64,000 nt of DNA from Plasmodium relictum (taxonomy: Eukaryota; Apicomplexa; Aconoidasida; Haemosporida; Plasmodiidae), in NCBI RefSeq assembly GCF_900005765.1, contig NW_021628759.1, positions 62,001 to 126,000 of the forward strand, in the 5' to 3' direction. The position numbers were made by a program, and so were the translations under genes. The first letter of the stretch is position 1. Each line of letters begins with the position of its first letter. The notes under the pieces were generated by a model. That model did no database searches and was not told where the DNA came from. It saw only the letters and a program-made list of their open reading frames with translations. Shown in pieces: positions 22,027-32,744 of the stretch.

Positions 22027-24750
22027 TTATTTTAATTCATCTTTTTTATGTAATTTTTCAAATTCATCAAATTCAGTAATTATTTTTTTATCTGACGGAA
22101 CAGGTGTTTTTAGTTCTTCCTTTATTTTATTTTCCATTTTTTTCAGCTTTTTGTATTCTTTATCAATTTTCTCTATTTCCTTTCTTATTTTACTCTTATT
22201 TAGAGTATTTTTAACTGATTCTGAAGACATACTTAATAAAGATATTTCTTTCTTTGAATCTTTTTTCCCTGATGATCCCGTAGAATTTTTTTTTGAAGTA
22301 GATTTTGATTTCAACGTTTTCTTTTTATTATTTTGACTTTTATTAGATGTATTTTTATTTTTATTAATATCTCCATTTTTTTTTTTTCTCAAATTATTAG
22401 GAGAGTTTGTTGCTTCACTTTTAACTTTTTTAGTGCCCTTTTTTCCTTTTTTAACTTTATCAGAGCCTTTTTTTGATTCTTTTTTAACTTTGTTAGTGCT
22501 CTTTTTTCCTTTTTTAACTTTATCAGAGCCTTTTTTTGATTCTTTTTTAACTTTATTAACAACCTTTTTACCATTATTAACTCCTTTTTTAACTTTATTA
22601 ACTACCTTAGTTGCTTTATCTAATAAATTACCTACATTAAATTTTTTATTTATAGTCTTTGAAATACTATCGGTTGCTTTATCTATTAGCTTGTTGGCAC
22701 CCTTTTTTGCTAAACTTTTCAATATACTTTTTGCTCCAAATTTTTTTTCTCCAATTTCCTCCTCACTGATGTCGTCTTCATCTACATCGTCATCTTCATC
22801 GTCATCTTCATCGTCATATACATCATCATCTACATCATCATCCTCCTCATTATCTTTATTATAATCTTCATCATCCTCCTCATTATCTTTATTATAATCT
22901 TCATCATCTTCGTCTTCATCATTTTCATCTTCCTCTTCATCTATGTTATCGTTTTCTTCATCTTCATCTTCACTATCATCATACTCATTATCATCGTCAT
23001 CATTATATTCATAATACATTTTATCTTTTTTTATTTCCTCTAACAATTCACTAAATGCTTGAGTTTCTTTTAAATAATTCTGATTATTTTGTAAATATGA
23101 TAAATCTGGAGTATTATTTGTTTTTTTTTGTATTAGATTAGTACTAGAATTATGTTCATTATTTAAATTGTAAGAATCTCTAAAGTTTGATTTTCTCTCT
23201 GATGAATTAAAATTTTTAAAAATAGCATTTTCATCATTTGAATTTTCTTCTTTTTCCTCATCTTCTTTTTCTTCTTTTTCCTCATCTTCTTTTTCTTCTT
23301 TTTCCTCATCTTCTTTTTCTTCTTTTTCCTCATCTTCTTTTTCTTCCTTTTCTTCTTTTTCCTCATCTTCTTTCTCTTCTTTTTTCTCGTCTTCTTTTTC
23401 TTCTTCTCTTTTAGATTCTGTGTTACTCAAATTATTTGAAATATCTGTATCTTTACTTAAAAACATTTTGTTTTGTAAAATTGATTTAAAAAAATATTCA
23501 CACTCTTTTATATTTTCTACGTCATTACTATTTTCCTCTTTTGATATTTCATTTGATAAATGTTCATGTACATGAGTTTTAATATCTACATTTTTGGTTA
23601 TATTTTCTTCTTTATCTTCTTCATTTATAATAAAAGAACGAAATATATCATTTTTTTTTAATATGTTATAGCAATAAAATGTTTTCTCAATTGAATTTAT
23701 AAAAATATAATCTTCATTTTCACCAAAAATACTTTTATTATCATCATCTTCTTTTGTACTACTCGAAAATATTATTTTTTTTTTCTTCATGATAAAAGAA
23801 TTTTTTAAAGTTTTTAACATTTCGTAAAGATAATATTCTCCTATCTGGGAATTATTTTCCAATAAATAGGAAGTATCATTGTTATCTGTATGCAAATTAA
23901 TTTTTTCATTTAATAATTTATATTTAAGGGAGGAGGGTATATTTAATTCATCACTTTTACTATCGAAGTAATTAATAATTTCGTCGATAGTATCAATATA
24001 ATCTGAATTATTAAATATATTAATATTATCATTTTTTAATTCAACATTTGATATAATGGAGTCACTGGGTTCTGTTGAGTTATCCATTTGTTTGTATTCT
24101 CTATCTAGTATGGATTCAGTATCGCTAACTTCATCATCTTTTGGTAAAAAATTTAGATAATCTGATGTTTTATCTAGACCTTTAAATATTTCACTTCTGT
24201 TACTCTCATTTAGTTTTTCTAAATTTAAATTGAATGTATATCTCATATAACAGTACGTTGTTGATTCATCTTTTGAATTTCTTTGGTATACCTTACGTAA
24301 CATATGAATGTCATTTTCCATAGATTCTTCAGATGAAATAACTTTTATATTATTTCCGTCATCTTTACTATCTTCATTAGTTGTATTACTCTGTACTTCA
24401 TCATTATCCACTTCACTATCATCTTCATTAGATGTTTCGTTCAATTTATCTAAGCTAATTACTTTTTTTTTTGATGAATTCAAACCTTTTATCTTGTCTA
24501 TTTCTTTTACAATAAAAGCTCTTTCTAGAACATTTTCTTTTATCCTTTCAAAAACTTTTAAATTAATTTTTTTTCCATTTTGGACTATATTTTTTTCTTT
24601 CTTTAAATGATCAGATGATAATAATAAATCTTTATCAATTAGCTCTATTTTTAAATTAATTTTTTTATCATGATATTGTTCACAATTAAAAACTTGAAAA
24701 CAAAAAAACAAAAAACAAAAAAAAGAAACGAATATTTTTAAATTTCCCAT
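22027..24750 (-). CDS. Large secreted acidic/lysine-rich repeat protein, unrecognised
   Basis: A single-exon 907-residue protein with a signal peptide (MGNLKIFVSFFCFLFFCFQV, cleavage near FNC) and no other clear membrane span. In order: a charged N-terminal region (about 25-420) with few Cys; a Glu/Lys repeat of unit EKEDEEKE (about 455-502); a long Asp/Glu tract (about 585-670) that includes two copies of an 11-residue DEDYNKDNEED unit; a short amphipathic segment (FGAKSILKSLAKKGANKLID); then a strongly basic region (about 690-850) with two 21-residue copies of KVKKESKKGSDKVKKGKK-type sequence; and a helical C-terminus. The protein is thus split into a very acidic and a very basic half. No PEXEL-like motif was found. 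I recognise no homologue; it may be lineage-specific. Possible roles, such as vacuole, surface or exported scaffold, are guesses. Confidence 0.75.
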   Translation of the reverse strand: MGNLKIFVSFFCFLFFCFQVFNCEQYHDKKINLKIELIDKDLLLSSDHLKKEKNIVQNGKKINLKVFERIKENVLERAFIVKEIDKIKGLNSSKKKVISLDKLNETSNEDDSEVDNDEVQSNTTNEDSKDDGNNIKVISSEESMENDIHMLRKVYQRNSKDESTTYCYMRYTFNLNLEKLNESNRSEIFKGLDKTSDYLNFLPKDDEVSDTESILDREYKQMDNSTEPSDSIISNVELKNDNINIFNNSDYIDTIDEIINYFDSKSDELNIPSSLKYKLLNEKINLHTDNNDTSYLLENNSQIGEYYLYEMLKTLKNSFIMKKKKIIFSSSTKEDDDNKSIFGENEDYIFINSIEKTFYCYNILKKNDIFRSFIINEEDKEENITKNVDIKTHVHEHLSNEISKEENSNDVENIKECEYFFKSILQNKMFLSKDTDISNNLSNTESKREEEKEDEKKEEKEDEEKEEKEEKEDEEKEEKEDEEKEEKEDEEKEEKEDEEKEENSNDENAIFKNFNSSERKSNFRDSYNLNNEHNSSTNLIQKKTNNTPDLSYLQNNQNYLKETQAFSELLEEIKKDKMYYEYNDDDDNEYDDSEDEDEENDNIDEEEDENDEDEDDEDYNKDNEEDDEDYNKDNEEDDDVDDDVYDDEDDDEDDDVDEDDISEEEIGEKKFGAKSILKSLAKKGANKLIDKATDSISKTINKKFNVGNLLDKATKVVNKVKKGVNNGKKVVNKVKKESKKGSDKVKKGKKSTNKVKKESKKGSDKVKKGKKGTKKVKSEATNSPNNLRKKKNGDINKNKNTSNKSQNNKKKTLKSKSTSKKNSTGSSGKKDSKKEISLLSMSSESVKNTLNKSKIRKEIEKIDKEYKKLKKMENKIKEELKTPVPSDKKIITEFDEFEKLHKKDELK
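22430..22560. repeat. 63-base tandem coding repeat (Lys-rich)
   Basis: Two nearly identical 63-base units encode the 21-residue Lys-rich repeat of the large secreted protein. The high DNA identity (few changes) suggests a recent duplication. Confidence 0.8.
23246..23385. repeat. 24-base tandem coding repeat (EKEDEEKE)
   Basis: Repeated 24-base units (ttcttctttttcctcatctt plus four bases) encode the 8-residue Glu/Lys repeat of the large secreted protein on the minus strand. Four or more near-perfect copies, with degenerate ones beyond. Confidence 0.8.
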
Positions 24751-26805
24751 CTCAACTTTATAGATTTGAATAATTAAAAAAATAAAATATGTATTATGTC
24801 GAACAATTTAGAACAAATTAAAAAAGAATATATCTTTAATAAATAAAAAAAAGTGGCAAAAAATATGTTACTATAACTTGTTCATCATAAGAATGTTCAA
24901 TCATATTTTACTTTTTTATCGTTGAATTAAAGAAAACTTTTGTTATTTTTTTTTTTAAAATAAATATTTAAAATTTTTTTTTTTAATTTTGAGAACATAT
25001 ATTTTAAATTTATAAATTTGCATAAAAATAATGTTGTACAAAATTTTTTTCTGAATAATCAGAAAATATTAGAACAATTTTTTCTTAAAGCTAAAATTAG
25101 ACACGTATTTGTAGCTAGTTATCTTTTTATATGGCAGGTTCATACAAATTTCTTTTCTCATTATTCTTTTACCATCGTATATTTGGAAAAAAAAAATTAT
25201 AATTTTTGGCATTTTTTATTAGAAAAAAAGAGTATGAATGATACAGAAATTAATTTTTTTTTGCAAAGCCATCTTCTCAATCTACACTTCGCCTGTAATA
25301 AATATAATATTACCTATTCAAATTAAAGCATATAGTAACTAATAACAATCATATCATTATATATGATTATGAATTATTTATACTAAAAAGTTTTATTTTA
25401 AATAACAGAGCTTTTTTTATTTAAATGGTTGTATTTCAATATTTTCTTTTTATTGTATAAAGATTTAAAATAATTTGTATTAATATATCATCATTAAGCA
25501 CCTCACAATATAGAAAATTAAAAAGAATATATATTTTTAAAACAATAATTATAAAGTTTTATATTTATTCTTAAGAGAATAATTTATAAAATAAATTAAC
25601 TATTCATTTTTACATTGTAATTCATTTAAAAAAAATATATATATTTTTATATATATAAAATTAAAATTTTTAATATATGTTATATAGGGTTTTATATAGA
25701 TAGCATACAAAAAAAATAAAAAATAAATAAATAAATTAATAAAAATTAAATCTTTATTATAATAATATATATTTTTTAAACCCATTAATATAAATATTTC
25801 TATTAGTCTTATTTTAAATAATTGTCCATTATAGGATATTCAAGAATAGAAACTTTAGTAAGCATGCCGAAAAATAAAAGATTATCTAAAAATTAAGACT
25901 TCTTTAATTTTAATTATCTCTTTATAATATTTTAATCATTGCTTTAAAATGAATTAATAAGTAAAATATATAATTTAGGTATTTTGATGTATTCTATTCT
26001 CTTTGAGAAGCAATACTTATTATCCTATTTTTTTTAATTATTTTTATCGTATAAAATTAGTATAACCAAGCTTTTCTCTCTATAAAAAAGTGTCAAATGC
26101 TACTTATAAAAAAAGAATTTGCTGAATTAAATGAGTATTTTTATTTTTTGATTTTTTTTTTTATATTTTTAAAAAGAAATTTATCGTTAAATGAAGCAAG
26201 GAAGAATTTATGTAGTGCATTTTTGATTTTTATATTTTTAGTTCTATAATTTAGAGGACAAAAAAAAAAAAAAAAATACCAAGTAATTTCTAAAAATATT
26301 CTTATTTTTAATCAAATGATAAAATTTGTTTATATTAATGTTATTATCAACGTATTTTTAAGTAGGTTAAAACTTTAAATAGAATATACTATAAAATATA
26401 AAAATATTATATTAATCAGAAGTATATAAAATTTATATAATATATTGAAAACAAAAAATAATATTGTTAATATATCATAATTTTATATTACAAAGTTTAA
26501 ATGGAAATTAATATTTTTTCAGGTATTTTTTGTGCTATATTTTTTTGATCAAATTAATATATGAAAAAAATGGAAATAAGTTAAAATTAATATAAAGTAA
26601 ATTAATAAAAAAAAATAACATCTGTAAATTAAAATATAAGTATGATATAAATAGAAGATAAAAACCATAATAAGCATGATACAAAAAACAAAGTAAAATA
26701 AATATATTATAAAGGAAATGTATGTTTCGACATAAAAACTTAATAATTTTATATGAATATACGATAATATAATATATAATGGTAATTTATGTATTGATCA
26801 AAAAA
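24751..26805. other. Intergenic, weak open stretch only
   Basis: Upstream flank of the large secreted protein and 3' flank of AlaRS. One TAGCTA site at 25112-25117 and one GCATGC at about 25860. An open frame at 25018-25326 (plus) lacks an ATG near its start and is not supported as a gene. Confidence 0.5.
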
Positions 26806-29800
26806 TTAATAATGATTCTTAATTGTTTCCTCTACAAAATTTTTTAAATCAAATCCTTTATCTTTTATTGTTGACCCAAAAGCCTTTTTTTTATTTCCTC
26901 CTGAATGCCCCTCTACAAATTTCATTATTTCTTTCATAAATATATCTGCTTGTATATTTTTATTTTTTAAAGAATCTTTTACTTCAAAAACACAATACGT
27001 ATTGTTTCCATCAGAAATAATAAAAAAATAACTTATATTCTTATTGTTTTTTGTATATGACTGAATAATCTTTTCTAAAACTTTTTGATTTCCCTTTATT
27101 TCATCAAAAAATTTAACATCTAATAAATTGTTATGTTTTTTTTCTAGAGAATACAATCTTCCAATGTTCATAGCTTTGTTGTATAGTTCCTTTTGCATAT
27201 TTTTTGTTTTTTCAATAATACTTTTTTCAATTTTTTCTATATCTTGTAATATGTAGTATTTTTTAATATATGGCAAAAATTTATCTTCTTTTAATATTCT
27301 TTTATAATTTTGTACATCTGTTAAGTTGTTTTCATTTGAATTTTCAAAAATACTTTTATATTTAATATATAAATCATTAAATTTTTTTTCCACTTCTTCA
27401 GCTTTTTTATTAGTTACTGCTGTAATCCTATATATGCCTTTTCCTATACTTTCTTCTGATGTAATAATAAATTTTTTTATATATTTTGTATTTGCAATAT
27501 GCGTTCCTCCACACAATTCTATAGAACATAAATAAGTATAATTTACATCTAAATTATCTAAGATTTTATTCACATCTTTGTCAATAAAAACAACATTTAC
27601 TTTATCTGCATAATCTTCTTCAAATATAGCTCTAATTCCTTTTATTCTTTTGCTTTCAGTTAAATCCATATTTCTAACAGAAACATTTAATTCTTCTTTT
27701 ATTAAATGATTTATTTCATTTTCTATTTTACTTATTAATTCAATATTTATATTTCCAAAAAAAGAAAAATCAAATCTTAATTTTTCTTCATCTACTAAAG
27801 AACCCTTTTGGTCACAACTAAAAATAGAACAAGAGTCATCCTCTTTATTGATACTATACATTTCTCCGTTAATAGTCCCATTTTCTTGATTACTACACTT
27901 AATGTTTTCTTTTTCTACCAAGTAGTTTACTTCTTTATCATTATCTTTACATTTTTCATTTTGTTTAATTTGGTTATTTCTCATAGTTACATAATCACTT
28001 AAAACTTTTCTAATCATAAAATTCAATAAGTGGGTAGCTGTATGGTTGCAAGCTATAAGTTTTCTTCTTTGAAAATCTACAACTGTTTCCACTTCATTCT
28101 TTATACTAATATTTCCTTTTAGTAATACACCAATATGTAATATATAATCATTAAATTTCTGAACATTTAAAACTTGAAAATTCATGTTATCATTTTGAAT
28201 AAATCCAATATCGTAAATCTGGCCTCCATTTTCATAATAAAAATTTGTTTCATTTAAAATTAAAGCATATTTTTTATCATTATTTGCAAAAGATATATTA
28301 TCTAAAAAATTCGTTCCGTCATATATGACTTGAATGGAAGATTTTAATTTAAAATCATTTTTTATTTCATTATTATTCCAATTATATTTATGATGATCAA
28401 TGGTAGCAGATATATTATACTTGTTTTTCAATTCATGTGATTTTTCCACAGGCATATCAAAGAATTTAGTGATCTTAAAATTATTGGTATCTGAAATTAA
28501 TTGATGCTTTTTAAATAAATAGTTAAATTCTTCAATATTGAGTTTAAAATTTTTCTCTTCACACATTATTTCTATTAAATCTAATGGAAACCCATAAGAT
28601 GTATACAAATCAAAGGCATCTTTTCCACTGAATAATCTGTTACTACTTTTTTTAATAATTTTATGAAATTGATCTACTCCTTTTTCTAACGTTTTATTGA
28701 ATATGATTTCTTCTTGTTTGATAGTATTTTTTATATAATTTATTTTTTTTTCATTTTGTAAATCCTTAAAAGAGTTCCCTAAAATTTGACAAACGGAATC
28801 TACTAATTTGTAAAACCATAAGACATTACTTTTAATATTAAAAACTTGTTTTCCAAATCTTATAGCTCTTCTTATAATTCTTCGGATAACATAGTTCCTA
28901 CCTTCATTGCTTGGGATACACCCATCACTTATAGCAATAGTGACACATCTAATGTGATCACTTATAACTCTATAAGCAGTATCAATTTTATCTTTATCTT
29001 CTTCGTTTACTTTTCCTCTATATTCAGGAAGATAATCAAAAAGTTCTTTGATTTGTTTAAAAATTGGTTGAAAAAGGTCTGTATCATAATTACTACTTAC
29101 ATTCTGTAAAATGGAGGTGATTCTTTCTAATCCCATTCCTGTATCGATACATGGAAAAGGTAATTTATTCATATTTCTATTTTCATCTTTATTATATTGC
29201 ATAAAAACTATATTCCAAATTTCTAAAACACTAGGATCATCCTTGTTAACTAAATTAGATGCATCTCTATTTCCAATTCTATCATAATGAATTTCTGAAC
29301 ATGGGCCACAGGGTCCTGTTTCTGCCATTTCCCAAAAATTTTCTTTAATTCCAAATGGTAAAATACGTTTTTCATCTAAATATTTGGACCATATTTTTTT
29401 TGTTTCTGTATCTTCTGGACAAGTAGGTAAATTGGGATCTCCTCCATAATATGTTACGTACAATCTGTCTGGGTTTATTTTATAGACATTAGTTAAAAGA
29501 TCCCAGGCATATTCAATACTTTCTTCTTTAAAATAATCCCCAAAACTCCAATTACCCAACATTTCAAAAAACGTATGATGATAAACATCTTTACCTACAT
29601 CATCTAAATCATTATGCTTCCCACCTGCTCTTATGCATTTTTGTGTATCAACTGCTCTTTTTAGTTTTCCTAAATCACTATTTTTATCTACATTCCCTAA
29701 AAATATTTTTTTAAATTGATTCATACCTGCATTAGTAAACAATAAAGTGCTATCATTATAAGGTACTACTGAAGAACTTTCTACTATAGTATGATTTTTT

Positions 29801-30465
29801 TTATTAAAATAATTTATAAAAGTGCTTCTAACTTCTTCTGAAGTCATATATCTAGAATTACTTTTTTTTGTTTCTCCGTTACAGTTCATATTAAAATTAT
29901 TCATAGCATAATTATTTTCTTCATTTTCTTCATCATTCCTTTTATCAAAATTATTCACACTGCCAATATTTTTCATCTTATCTGATTTTATTTTCAACTT
30001 ACTTTTTATTAATCTATATATTTCAGATTTATTCTTAACATATAGAGAGTTTATATAACTCAAATTATTTAAATATATATATTTTTTATTCCTCGTAAAA
30101 CCTGTAATTAGTACTTTCTTACTAATTCCATTAAATATCATAAAGAAATTTTTTTTTCTTTTTGTATCTAAATAAAACAAGTTATTTATATTAAATAAGG
30201 AACTTATATCAAATAAATTATTTTTTTTCAATATAAATGGAGTATTAAATGTCTTTGTTACTTTTTCCTTTATTAAGTTTTCTTTTCTATTAATAAAATG
30301 TGCATATTTTTTTTTTCCTCTAGATACTAAATATATTATATTTTTAGATTTTGCTACTACGTTATTTATTTCATTAAACACTATTATATTTTTGCAAATT
30401 CCTAAGATGAGTTTTTCTTTTATAGTTACAAATAAGTAAATTATATAAAAAAATAAAAAAATCAT
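26806..30465 (-). CDS. AlaRS: Alanine--tRNA ligase, with organelle-type leader
   Basis: Class II synthetase that charges tRNA-Ala and edits Ser/Gly mischarging. Single exon, 1219 residues. Catalytic core starts near residue 205 (EEVRSTFINYFNKKNH, then SSVVPYNDSTLLFTNAGMNQ), with motif 2 region (GGKHNDLDDVGKDVYHHTFF, MLGNWSFGDYF) and motif 3 (DTGMGLERI). The editing domain carries the Zn site HTATH near residues 806-810 and CGGTH near 985, so editing looks intact; a C-Ala domain with the Gly-rich GGNKKKAFGS ends the protein. The first 200 residues are an extension: a hydrophobic signal-like start (MIFLFFYIIYLFVTIKEK), then basic Asn/Lys-rich sequence, as in apicoplast leaders. Met163 (MKNIGSV) lies between leader and core and could start a cytosolic form. 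Published work reports one dual-targeted AlaRS in P. falciparum. Confidence 0.96.
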   Translation of the reverse strand: MIFLFFYIIYLFVTIKEKLILGICKNIIVFNEINNVVAKSKNIIYLVSRGKKKYAHFINRKENLIKEKVTKTFNTPFILKKNNLFDISSLFNINNLFYLDTKRKKNFFMIFNGISKKVLITGFTRNKKYIYLNNLSYINSLYVKNKSEIYRLIKSKLKIKSDKMKNIGSVNNFDKRNDEENEENNYAMNNFNMNCNGETKKSNSRYMTSEEVRSTFINYFNKKNHTIVESSSVVPYNDSTLLFTNAGMNQFKKIFLGNVDKNSDLGKLKRAVDTQKCIRAGGKHNDLDDVGKDVYHHTFFEMLGNWSFGDYFKEESIEYAWDLLTNVYKINPDRLYVTYYGGDPNLPTCPEDTETKKIWSKYLDEKRILPFGIKENFWEMAETGPCGPCSEIHYDRIGNRDASNLVNKDDPSVLEIWNIVFMQYNKDENRNMNKLPFPCIDTGMGLERITSILQNVSSNYDTDLFQPIFKQIKELFDYLPEYRGKVNEEDKDKIDTAYRVISDHIRCVTIAISDGCIPSNEGRNYVIRRIIRRAIRFGKQVFNIKSNVLWFYKLVDSVCQILGNSFKDLQNEKKINYIKNTIKQEEIIFNKTLEKGVDQFHKIIKKSSNRLFSGKDAFDLYTSYGFPLDLIEIMCEEKNFKLNIEEFNYLFKKHQLISDTNNFKITKFFDMPVEKSHELKNKYNISATIDHHKYNWNNNEIKNDFKLKSSIQVIYDGTNFLDNISFANNDKKYALILNETNFYYENGGQIYDIGFIQNDNMNFQVLNVQKFNDYILHIGVLLKGNISIKNEVETVVDFQRRKLIACNHTATHLLNFMIRKVLSDYVTMRNNQIKQNEKCKDNDKEVNYLVEKENIKCSNQENGTINGEMYSINKEDDSCSIFSCDQKGSLVDEEKLRFDFSFFGNINIELISKIENEINHLIKEELNVSVRNMDLTESKRIKGIRAIFEEDYADKVNVVFIDKDVNKILDNLDVNYTYLCSIELCGGTHIANTKYIKKFIITSEESIGKGIYRITAVTNKKAEEVEKKFNDLYIKYKSIFENSNENNLTDVQNYKRILKEDKFLPYIKKYYILQDIEKIEKSIIEKTKNMQKELYNKAMNIGRLYSLEKKHNNLLDVKFFDEIKGNQKVLEKIIQSYTKNNKNISYFFIISDGNNTYCVFEVKDSLKNKNIQADIFMKEIMKFVEGHSGGNKKKAFGSTIKDKGFDLKNFVEETIKNHY

Positions 30466-31252
30466 ATATTCATTAAATGAGAATTATATTTAAAGTATAT
30501 TAATGAATTAAGTTGAATAAAGAAAAATCATTTCAAATTCAATTAATATATAAAAACACATCTCGATGAAATTGTAATTAATAAAAAAATATGTATTTAT
30601 ATAATAAACAAAAGGCAGAAAAAAGTTTTACAAAACTTTGTTAGTAGCATAATAAAGTTATTAGATAGATAAGTTCTTAAAAATAATATTTATAAATTTA
30701 AAATATTCCTTTACAAAAAAAAAAAAAAAAAAAAATGAAATGTAATAAAATAAAATAAATTATATAAAATAATAAAATTATAAAATTTTTAAGCTTTATA
30801 TAATATGCAAAACTCTATTCTTATAATAGTATTATAATTTGCTTTTTTTAATTAATAATTTAACTTTATGTAATAACATTAATATATACTTTTTTTTTTT
30901 TTTTTAAATATTATCTTATAAAAATGTAAAAGCTTTCATTACTAATAATATCAATATAGATATATTTTTTTTTTTTTTTTAAAAGTTATATAAATATGTA
31001 AGAACTTCAGATCATTTTTTACAGAAAAAAATAAAGAAAAAAAAAAAAAAGTTAAAAATATAATAATATAAAAGAAAATTAAATAATAAAAATATTATAT
31101 TTGCATTAAAATAATTCAAATTATAATTATTTTATATTTAATGCGATAGCAAAGTAAAAAAACATAAAATAATTTATTTTTAAGTATAATTAATCATTTC
31201 CTTTTTTATTTTTTATTTTTTCATTGTATTATAATTTGAACATATAATAAAA
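30466..31252. other. Intergenic between divergent genes
   Basis: Spacer between AlaRS (minus) and MRT4 (plus), so it should hold both promoters. Long A and T runs (about 30716-30735, 30891-30905, 30967-30980). No motif recognised. Confidence 0.55.
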
Positions 31253-31851
31253 ATGCCAAAATCAAAGAGAAACGTAACAATATCACTGACAAAAGTAAAG
31301 AAGAAATTAAATAAAAAAGAAAAGAAAGATTTAAAACTTACAGAAATAAAAAAGAATATTGAAATTCCAAACATTTACATATATGTTTTAGATATTAGAA
31401 CATATTCAAACAACAACCTGAAAAAAGTAATAGAACATTTCAAGCCCAATGGAAAGTAAGGAAAAATAAAAAATAGTGGAAGAGCACATATACGCTAATA
31501 TTCTTTAATATAATGAAAAAAAATTTAGCAAAAAGAAAAAAAAAAAAAAATATTAAAAATATTTTTAAATTAAAAATGTGATTATTAATATAAAAAGGAA
31601 AGAATTTTAAATTTATTCCATGAAATATATAAAAATATATCTTAATATATAATAATATATATAGACATAAATTTACGAAAATTATATAACAACAAAAATT
31701 TTATCTATTTATTTTAATAAATGTAGAATTTTCTTTGGGAAAAATAAATTAATGAGGTTAGCTCTTGGTATCAATCAAGAAAATGAAGCAAAACCAAATA
31801 TTCATAAAATATCTGAGGTATATTAAACATTTTATTCATTATTTTATTATA

Positions 31852-31885
<34 letters not shown>

Positions 31886-32340
31886 TGATTTAATTTATAT
31901 ATACGCTTTTAAATTCTTTTACTTTTTTTTATTTTATATAAAATTAATATTTCTTTTTTTCTATTTAGTTACTAGTAGGAAATAGGATGCTTTTAATAAC
32001 TAAAGATGCACCTTTAAAAGTCATAAAGTTTTTTAATGAGTTTCAACCAGAAGAATACATAAAACACGGAAATATTTCTTCTCAAGATGTTACACTAAAA
32101 TGTGGTGAGGTACTAAATGTTCCTGTATCTATGCAAAAAGATTTACAAAAAAGAAAATTAAATTTTGATATAATTGATCAGAAAATTATTTTAAAAGAAA
32201 ACAAAATATTAGCAGAAAAAAATAAAATTATAAGTATAGAAAATGCTAAAATATTAAGAATGTTAAATATGAAAATAGCAAAGTTTGATATTACTGTGTT
32301 AGGGTATTGGCACCCAAACAATTTTGTTTCATTAATGTAA
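31253..32340 (+). CDS. MRT4: mRNA turnover protein 4 / ribosome assembly factor MRT4
   Basis: Nucleolar paralogue of the ribosomal stalk protein P0; it holds the P0 site on pre-60S particles until exchanged. Three exons, 31253-31455, 31727-31817 and 31969-32340, give 221 residues, close to the family length. Start MPKSKRNVTISLTKVKKK matches the MRT4 opening MPKSKRnk.vsLTkt.kK. Exon 2 encodes KIFFGKNKLMRLALG, the conserved 'ffGKnkvm..alG' motif. Exon 3 begins LLVGNRMLLITKD ('G.vGLLFTn') and continues through a P0-like core with EYIKHGN and VPVSMQKDL to a C-terminus IAKFDITVLGYW that fits '.AeFkv.ikymw'. It lacks the acidic stalk tail of P0, as MRT4 should. Confidence 0.9.
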
Positions 32341-32744
32341 AAATACGCATTTACAAAAATAAACTGTTATTTGTTTTCTATTTTTTTTTTTTAAATTATT
32401 CTTTTTATTTTATTAAAGTTATTTATTCATAATTAATTCATTTTCATAATTTTTTTTTTTTATATATTTGAAGTTAATAAATTTTAAAATAATTAATAAT
32501 ATTTTAAGAAATTTTTAAATATTTTATTTTCTTTAATCAAATGGAAATTAATTTTATATTTTAAAACAATTTAAATGTAATTATTAATAAAAAAAAATTT
32601 TTAGACAATTTTTTTTAAAGAGTACATTAAAAAAAAAAAAAAAGTGATATATAAAATACAAATAAATATTCTACTATATAAATATTTACAAATAAAAGTT
32701 ATTCTTAATTATTTAATTATTTTATTTATTTTTTTTTTCTTATT
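32341..32744. other. Intergenic between convergent genes
   Basis: AT-rich 3' spacer between MRT4 and the reductase. No feature seen. Confidence 0.55.

Noticed and set aside
22433-22864. 143-codon plus-strand frame opposite the large secreted protein
   Set aside because: Mirror of the acidic and lysine-rich repeats; Ser/Phe/Pro content is the expected antisense of GAA/GAT/AAA codons. The other plus-strand frames near 18576-18984 have the same cause.
18248-24750. PEXEL (RxLxE/Q/D) export motif in the two secreted proteins
   Set aside because: Searched by eye after each signal peptide; no matching Arg-x-Leu triplet was found at the usual distance.
25018-25326. 102-codon plus-strand frame between secreted-protein and AlaRS genes
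   Set aside because: First ATG is late (about 25231), no splice signals that help, no family; T-rich strand favours chance openness. Could be re-examined if transcripts appear.
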